In this document: positions 4,145-7,481 of the stretch, one piece after another
How the letters are laid out: every line of letters begins with the position of its first letter
Position numbering within the stretch: position 1 is the first letter of the stretch
Source of the DNA: Planctomycetota bacterium
GTDB lineage: Bacteria > Planctomycetota > Phycisphaerae > Phycisphaerales > SM1A02
DNA length: 7,481 nucleotides
Assembly: GCA_027295435.1 (NCBI GenBank)
Contig: JAPUKX010000139.1
Location: forward strand, 1-7,481
Direction: 5' to 3'
The notes under the pieces: model-generated
The model's database searches: none
What the model was told of the DNA's origin: nothing
The model's input: only the letters and a program-made list of their open reading frames with translations
Made by a program: the position numbers and the translations under genes

Positions 4145-6010
4145 TCAGGCGGCGCCGGCGAGGCGGCGGACGGTCATCATGAAGCTGCGCCTCATGGTCG
4201 TGAGCATGAGATACACGAGCGTCGCGTAGCCGCCCGCGGCGAGCAGGGCCCCGACGACCATGCTGATCCGCGCCGCCATGATGTCCTTGGGTGTTGAGCC
4301 GGTCAGGATGGCCTTGGCAGGATAGACGATCGCCCAGAGCAGATTGACCGGGCTGAGCGTATTGATCACCGCTCCCACGATCGGAATCTTGTTCCCGGAG
4401 GCAAGGCCGCACAGACCGAGCACGCCCGTGACGCCCCCGGCCACGAGCACCGCGGCCACCACCGAACCGATCGTGCCTTTGGTCTTGATCGACCAATGCA
4501 GCCCGATCATCACACAGAAGGCGGTGAACGGAATCAGCACCAGCGGCAGAGCGATCGCTCCTTCCGGCAGAATGACAGGCAGCAGATCGATGCGATCCAC
4601 CTTTCCGGCGAGCGGCACATCCTTGAGCCACACGCCCCCCGATCGGCCGAAGCCGTCCGCCATGACATACACGGCGAGGATCAGCATGGTCGCGACAGGC
4701 ACCAGCATCAACGGGAACAGGAACTGGATCAGTCCGCGCAGTTTTCCGGTGAGATACGGGCCCGGCTGAATCGGTGTACTGAGGATGAGATCGAGCGTGC
4801 CGTCCTCACGTTCCCGGCTGACGGCGCTGGCGCTCATGTTCAAAGCAACCAGGGCGATCACGACGATCTCTGCGGCGATGACAGTGACCGCGGCCAGTTG
4901 CAGCTGGGGCCCGGTCCAGGCACCGGTGTGGTAAAGACCGACGAGTGCGATCCCCACGGCGATTCCCAGGGCCACGAACCCCCACCGGGCGAGGATCGCC
5001 GTCAGGGTCCGGCCGCGGGCCACCGATTCCCGCCACGCAATTGGGTTCAGGCTCACCGTTCGGGCGGGTCGCTCCACGGCCCCCGGTGCTCCCAGGCCGA
5101 GCATCCGCCGGTGCCACGCGGCCGCCCCGGTTTTGGCGCCGATTGCTCGGGCGCGAATCGTGGAGTATCCGATGAGCACCCCACTGATGCCGAGGCAGAC
5201 CCAGCAGAACGTCGCAATGGGTCGGGTGAGCGCCATCTGCATGATCCAAAGCGTGGCGATGCCGGTCACCTCTTGCGGGTCCAACGGCTGATACGTGTTG
5301 GACCTCAACAGCACCTCTAGGGCAAGAAAGGGATTCAGCGGAGTGATCAGCGTGGTGTGGTTGACTTGAGCCCCCGGCCCGACCGGTTGGCGTATCTGGA
5401 GGTCGGCCGCGTAGGTCACGAAGAGATACATGACCACCGCGACGTAGAACCAGAATACGGCTCGTCGCCCGGCGGTACGGTTGACGCACAGGGTGATCGC
5501 GATGGCCGCGACGAGCAGCGAGCTACTGCCGGCGATGGCGTAGCTGGCGAAGATCGACTCCCCCGGCACGCCGCCGAAATACTGCGTCACCGCAAACAAA
5601 GGCAGCGTCGAGACCAGCAGCGCGAGGACGAAGAACAACCTGCCGAATAAATTGCCCAGCACGATCTGAAGGTTGTTCAGCGGGGTGGTGAGCAGGATGT
5701 CCCAGGTGCGCGGGTTGGCCTCCTGAGCAATCGCGCCGGCCATGAAAATCGGCGTGAGCAGACAGATCAGTCCGATCTGGAGATAGCTGATGAGCGTGAA
5801 GGTCTTGGCCGCTCCCACGGCAAGCTCTCGCACGGATGGCGCGCCCTGGAGGTTGCTGAGCATCGCGAACAGCAGAATCACCATCATGACGGCGAGGTAG
5901 CCTGATCGGATCAACAGGTGGCGGTGGCGACGCGATCCGCCCTGGACCAGGCGCATACAGATGGGATTGGTGAGGACCAACCGCAGGAGCCAGTTCACGA
6001 AAGCAGGCAT
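4145..6010 (-). CDS. ABC-2 type transporter permease, two-module single chain
   Basis: Integral-membrane permease of an ABC exporter (ABC-2 superfamily, NosY/COG1277-like), 621 residues from ATG 6010. The chain is an internal duplication. Half one has LTNPICMRLVQGGSRR (13-28), the first long hydrophobic segment (about 36-54), then NPRTWDILLTTPLNNLQIVLG (99-119). Half two has LNPIAWRESVARGRT (321-335), a hydrophobic segment (about 342-360), then REDGTLDLILSTPIQPGPYL (401-420). The NP-x-x-R and (G)TxD-L-L-TP motifs recur about 305 residues apart, and each half carries several further membrane spans. The frame is open to TTG 6049, but ATG 6010 gives the natural start for the first module. Neither start has a good Shine-Dalgarno. 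The ATPase subunit is not in the window: downstream is the cassette and upstream is divergent rny. The substrate is unknown. Confidence 0.9.
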   Translation of the reverse strand: MPAFVNWLLRLVLTNPICMRLVQGGSRRHRHLLIRSGYLAVMMVILLFAMLSNLQGAPSVRELAVGAAKTFTLISYLQIGLICLLTPIFMAGAIAQEANPRTWDILLTTPLNNLQIVLGNLFGRLFFVLALLVSTLPLFAVTQYFGGVPGESIFASYAIAGSSSLLVAAIAITLCVNRTAGRRAVFWFYVAVVMYLFVTYAADLQIRQPVGPGAQVNHTTLITPLNPFLALEVLLRSNTYQPLDPQEVTGIATLWIMQMALTRPIATFCWVCLGISGVLIGYSTIRARAIGAKTGAAAWHRRMLGLGAPGAVERPARTVSLNPIAWRESVARGRTLTAILARWGFVALGIAVGIALVGLYHTGAWTGPQLQLAAVTVIAAEIVVIALVALNMSASAVSREREDGTLDLILSTPIQPGPYLTGKLRGLIQFLFPLMLVPVATMLILAVYVMADGFGRSGGVWLKDVPLAGKVDRIDLLPVILPEGAIALPLVLIPFTAFCVMIGLHWSIKTKGTIGSVVAAVLVAGGVTGVLGLCGLASGNKIPIVGAVINTLSPVNLLWAIVYPAKAILTGSTPKDIMAARISMVVGALLAAGGYATLVYLMLTTMRRSFMMTVRRLAGAA

Positions 6011-6072
6011 ACTCAGCGATCCGCCGCTGGAGGCCGAAGAAATCCTCAAGTTCAGGCCGAATGGGCCGTTGA

Positions 6073-6094
6073 ACTTGACACGGTGGGGTCAAGT
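6073..6094. promoter_or_regulatory. Inverted repeat, candidate operator in the divergent region
   Basis: ACTTGAC (6073-6079) and GTCAAGT (6088-6094) are perfect 7-bp arms with an 8-nt spacer. The left arm overlaps the -35 of the rightward promoter. The right arm lies just inside the start expected for leftward permease transcription from TATTAT (complement of 6100-6105). A dimer bound here could affect both directions. Confidence 0.45.
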
Positions 6095-6104
6095 GGACGA
6101 TAAT
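6075..6104 (+). promoter_or_regulatory. Near-consensus housekeeping-type promoter facing rny
   Basis: TTGACA (6075-6080) matches the sigma-70 -35 consensus in full. GATAAT (6099-6104) matches the -10 consensus in five of six positions, with an 18-nt spacer. The predicted start is near 6111, about 310-360 nt before the rny start. It is the best promoter in the window. Confidence 0.6.
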
Positions 6105-6110
6105 AGTCTC

Positions 6111-6182
6111 GATTGGACAATACGGTCGTTCGCGTGTAGGGGACATTCGGTGAGCGACGCGCTCGCCGGAGGTTGGTTTTTC
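6111..6182 (+). ncRNA. Candidate small RNA or attenuated rny leader
   Basis: Transcription from the promoter at 6075-6104 would begin near 6111. A strong hairpin follows: the arm 6146-6156 (TTCGGTGAGCG) pairs with 6160-6170 (CGCTCGCCGGA) across the loop ACG, 11 pairs with two G-U. T-run TTTTT (6177-6181) lies six bases further on. This is an imperfect intrinsic terminator because the T-run is not adjacent to the stem. If it works, the product is a roughly 70-nt RNA. If it is partial, it is an attenuator ahead of rny. Confidence 0.4.
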
Positions 6183-6224
6183 CTACGGCCCGCTCCACAG
6201 CGACAGGGGCGACATTGTTTTTAC

Positions 6225-6269
6225 CCGGCGTCGAGGGCGACGTCGGCAGGCGCCGGTCATCGATCGGCG
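6225..6269 (+). promoter_or_regulatory. Tandem hairpins in the rny leader
   Basis: Two stable stems follow each other. 6225-6233 (CCGGCGTCG) pairs with 6238-6246 (CGACGTCGG), nine pairs with one G-U and loop AGGG. 6251-6257 (CGCCGGT) pairs with 6263-6269 (ATCGGCG), seven pairs with one G-U and loop CATCG. They lie 155-245 nt ahead of rny. Autoregulation of an RNase through its own structured leader is known for RNase E, but applying it here is inference. Confidence 0.4.
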
Positions 6270-6423
6270 GCTGATAGATTGACCTTTGCTTCATTGCGAT
6301 TGAAACCGACGTGATGTTGAGATTCCCGCACCACTGGACACTGCTCTTGCCGGGGCCTCCCACCTGCGGCGCGGCGATCGTGAGGCAGTCCCCACTGTAG
6401 CGCGGATCGCGTTGGTTTGATCG
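6270..6423. other. Remaining rny upstream region
   Basis: After the hairpins I see no further gene. The minus-strand open frame at 6052-6363 (103 codons) overlaps the promoter and hairpin structures, has no clear start signal and lacks recognisable protein features, so I do not call it. Confidence 0.4.
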
Positions 6424-6468
6424 ATGTCGTCGCTCGTGTTGCCCGTCCGGTGCGCCCTGACGCGCACT

Positions 6469-7481
6469 ATGATGGGGTTCGAAGCGGAGTGGGCCGACAA
6501 CCGATTCGAGGTTGACGTGCCCGTGGTTTTTCTGGCAGTTTCACCGCTTGCTTCGTGGCTCGCCGCCATCGCCGCTGCGATCGGCGGCTTGTTCCTTGGC
6601 TGGGTGTTGTTCGGCATGATTCCGGGCAACACCATGCGTCGGGCGAAGAAGGATGCCGAGCAGCTGGTTCGGGCCGCCGCCGCTGAGGCCGACGCCGCCA
6701 AGCAGCGGGTCGAGCTGGAAGCGGAAAAGAAGGCAAGGCAGCGACGCGAGGCCCTGGACCGGGAGGTGGCCGAGACCGTCGCGGAGATTCGACAGAATCA
6801 GGCTCGGCTGGCTAAACGGGAGGATAACCTCGAGAGGAAGCTCGAAAAGATCACCGACCGCGAGACGAAGCTCGACCAGCGGGAGGCGGGGACCAAGCGC
6901 ATCGAGGCCAAGCTCGACGACGCACGCCGGCAGCTCGACCAGGCCAGGGAGGAGGTCAAGCAGCGGCTACAAGACGTCTCAGGCATGACAGAGGAGGAGG
7001 CCAAGGCGCGGTTCTTCAACGAGGTCCGCGAGGAGTCCGAGCATGAAGCCAATGTGCTGACCCAGAAGATTCTGGAGGAGGCCGAGGCTCAGGCTCGACC
7101 GCGCAGCCGGGAAATCACTTTAATGGCCGTTCAGCGCTACGCCGCCGAGCACGTGGTTGACTCGACGGTACGCTCGGTCCGCATCCCGTCGGACGACATG
7201 AAGGGCCGAATCATTGGGCGGGAAGGTCGAAACATCCGTACCCTCGAGCGGGCCACAGGTGTTGATATCCTGGTGGACGACACACCCGGTGTGATCGCCG
7301 TCTCCTGCTTCGATCCGATTCGTCGAACCATTGCCGCAGAATCGCTACAGACGCTCATCGCCGATGGCCGTGTCCACCCGGCTCGCATCGAGGAGGTTGT
7401 CGAGCGGGCCACCAAGGAAATGGGTGAGCGTATTCTCAAGCATGGGCAAGACGCATTGATCGAAGCGAACATCCGCGGCCT
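6469..7481 (+). CDS. rny: Ribonuclease Y, 5' part (cut by window end)
   Basis: Membrane-anchored endoribonuclease that initiates mRNA decay. 337 codons plus two bases are present. Counting from ATG 6469: a membrane anchor at about residues 19-50 (FLAVSPLASWLAAIAAAIGG), a long charged coiled coil at about 56-220 rich in E/K/R/Q with spaced leucines, then the KH domain from about 235. The KH domain contains MKGRIIGREGRNIR (244-257) with the GxxG loop G250-REG253, then FDPIRR and LIADGRVHPARIEEV. These are diagnostic for RNase Y. The catalytic HD domain lies beyond the window. The start is uncertain: ATG-ATG at 6469/6472 has no good Shine-Dalgarno, and an in-frame ATG at 6424 just after a TGA would add 15 residues. 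It is divergent from the permease, with the strong promoter and hairpins at 6075-6269 upstream. Confidence 0.95.
   Translation, partial: MMGFEAEWADNRFEVDVPVVFLAVSPLASWLAAIAAAIGGLFLGWVLFGMIPGNTMRRAKKDAEQLVRAAAAEADAAKQRVELEAEKKARQRREALDREVAETVAEIRQNQARLAKREDNLERKLEKITDRETKLDQREAGTKRIEAKLDDARRQLDQAREEVKQRLQDVSGMTEEEAKARFFNEVREESEHEANVLTQKILEEAEAQARPRSREITLMAVQRYAAEHVVDSTVRSVRIPSDDMKGRIIGREGRNIRTLERATGVDILVDDTPGVIAVSCFDPIRRTIAAESLQTLIADGRVHPARIEEVVERATKEMGERILKHGQDALIEANIRG

Noticed and set aside
4496..5320. 274-codon plus-strand open frame
   Set aside because: It is antisense to the ABC permease, whose membrane segments and repeated motifs are unmistakable. The composition is low-complexity His/Asp/Arg/Gly, typical of a shadow frame in GC-rich DNA.
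6052..6363. 103-codon minus-strand frame upstream of the permease
   Set aside because: It covers the promoter, dyad and hairpins, lacks a start signal, and matches no protein pattern I recognise.
6291..6701. 136-codon minus-strand frame
   Set aside because: It overlaps the start of rny in antisense; the Ala/Ser/Arg-rich composition is a shadow of the rny coding sequence.

Overview
The window is chromosomal-type sequence from a high-GC bacterium. Hand counts of sample 60-base lines give about 62-65% G+C in the ABC permease and 52-60% in the 2.56-4.09 kb block. Ribonuclease Y with a KH domain, GTG and TTG starts, weak Shine-Dalgarno signals, a two-module single-chain ABC-2 permease and a secreted protein of no recognised family would all fit a planctomycete or related environmental bacterium. 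No marker here fixes the taxon, so that is a tentative inference.

Layout. 162-653 (-) encodes a membrane-anchored thioredoxin-fold protein with a CPPC motif. 1058-1999 (+) encodes a secreted protein of unknown family with a GTG start and a clear Shine-Dalgarno. 2000-2514 has no convincing gene. It holds a 17-bp palindrome, consecutive hairpins, and a degenerate tRNA-Arg(ACG)-like sequence whose anticodon and T arms survive. 2515-2634 (-) is a 39-codon ORF with a good Shine-Dalgarno whose C-terminal residues are encoded by a repeat. 2679-3956 (-) is a YcaQ/AlkX-type (HTH_42, formerly DUF1006) DNA glycosylase-family protein. 4145-6010 (-) is an ABC-2 permease built from two related halves. 6469-7481 (+) is the 5' part of rny (ribonuclease Y), cut by the window end inside or just after its KH domain.

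The most unusual structure is a repeat of about 33 bp present three times: 2405-2434 (+), 2528-2560 (-) and 4095-4129 (+). The second and third copies face each other and bracket the lower-GC YcaQ gene and its small downstream ORF as a 1.6-kb cassette. The first and second copies bracket a 123-bp MITE-like or BIME-like interval with perfect 14-bp ends. No transposase is present, so mobility is only an inference from the symmetry. The degenerate tRNA just to the left supports the idea of a rearrangement-prone junction.

The second area of interest is the divergent permease/rny region (6011-6468). It has a near-consensus promoter facing rny (TTGACA, 18 nt, GATAAT), a 7-bp inverted repeat overlapping its -35 box, and three strong hairpins. 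The first hairpin is followed by a short T-run. This could be a small RNA of about 70 nt, an attenuated leader of rny, or both. The genes do not form one pathway: the window reads as several independent chromosomal units separated by an inserted cassette.
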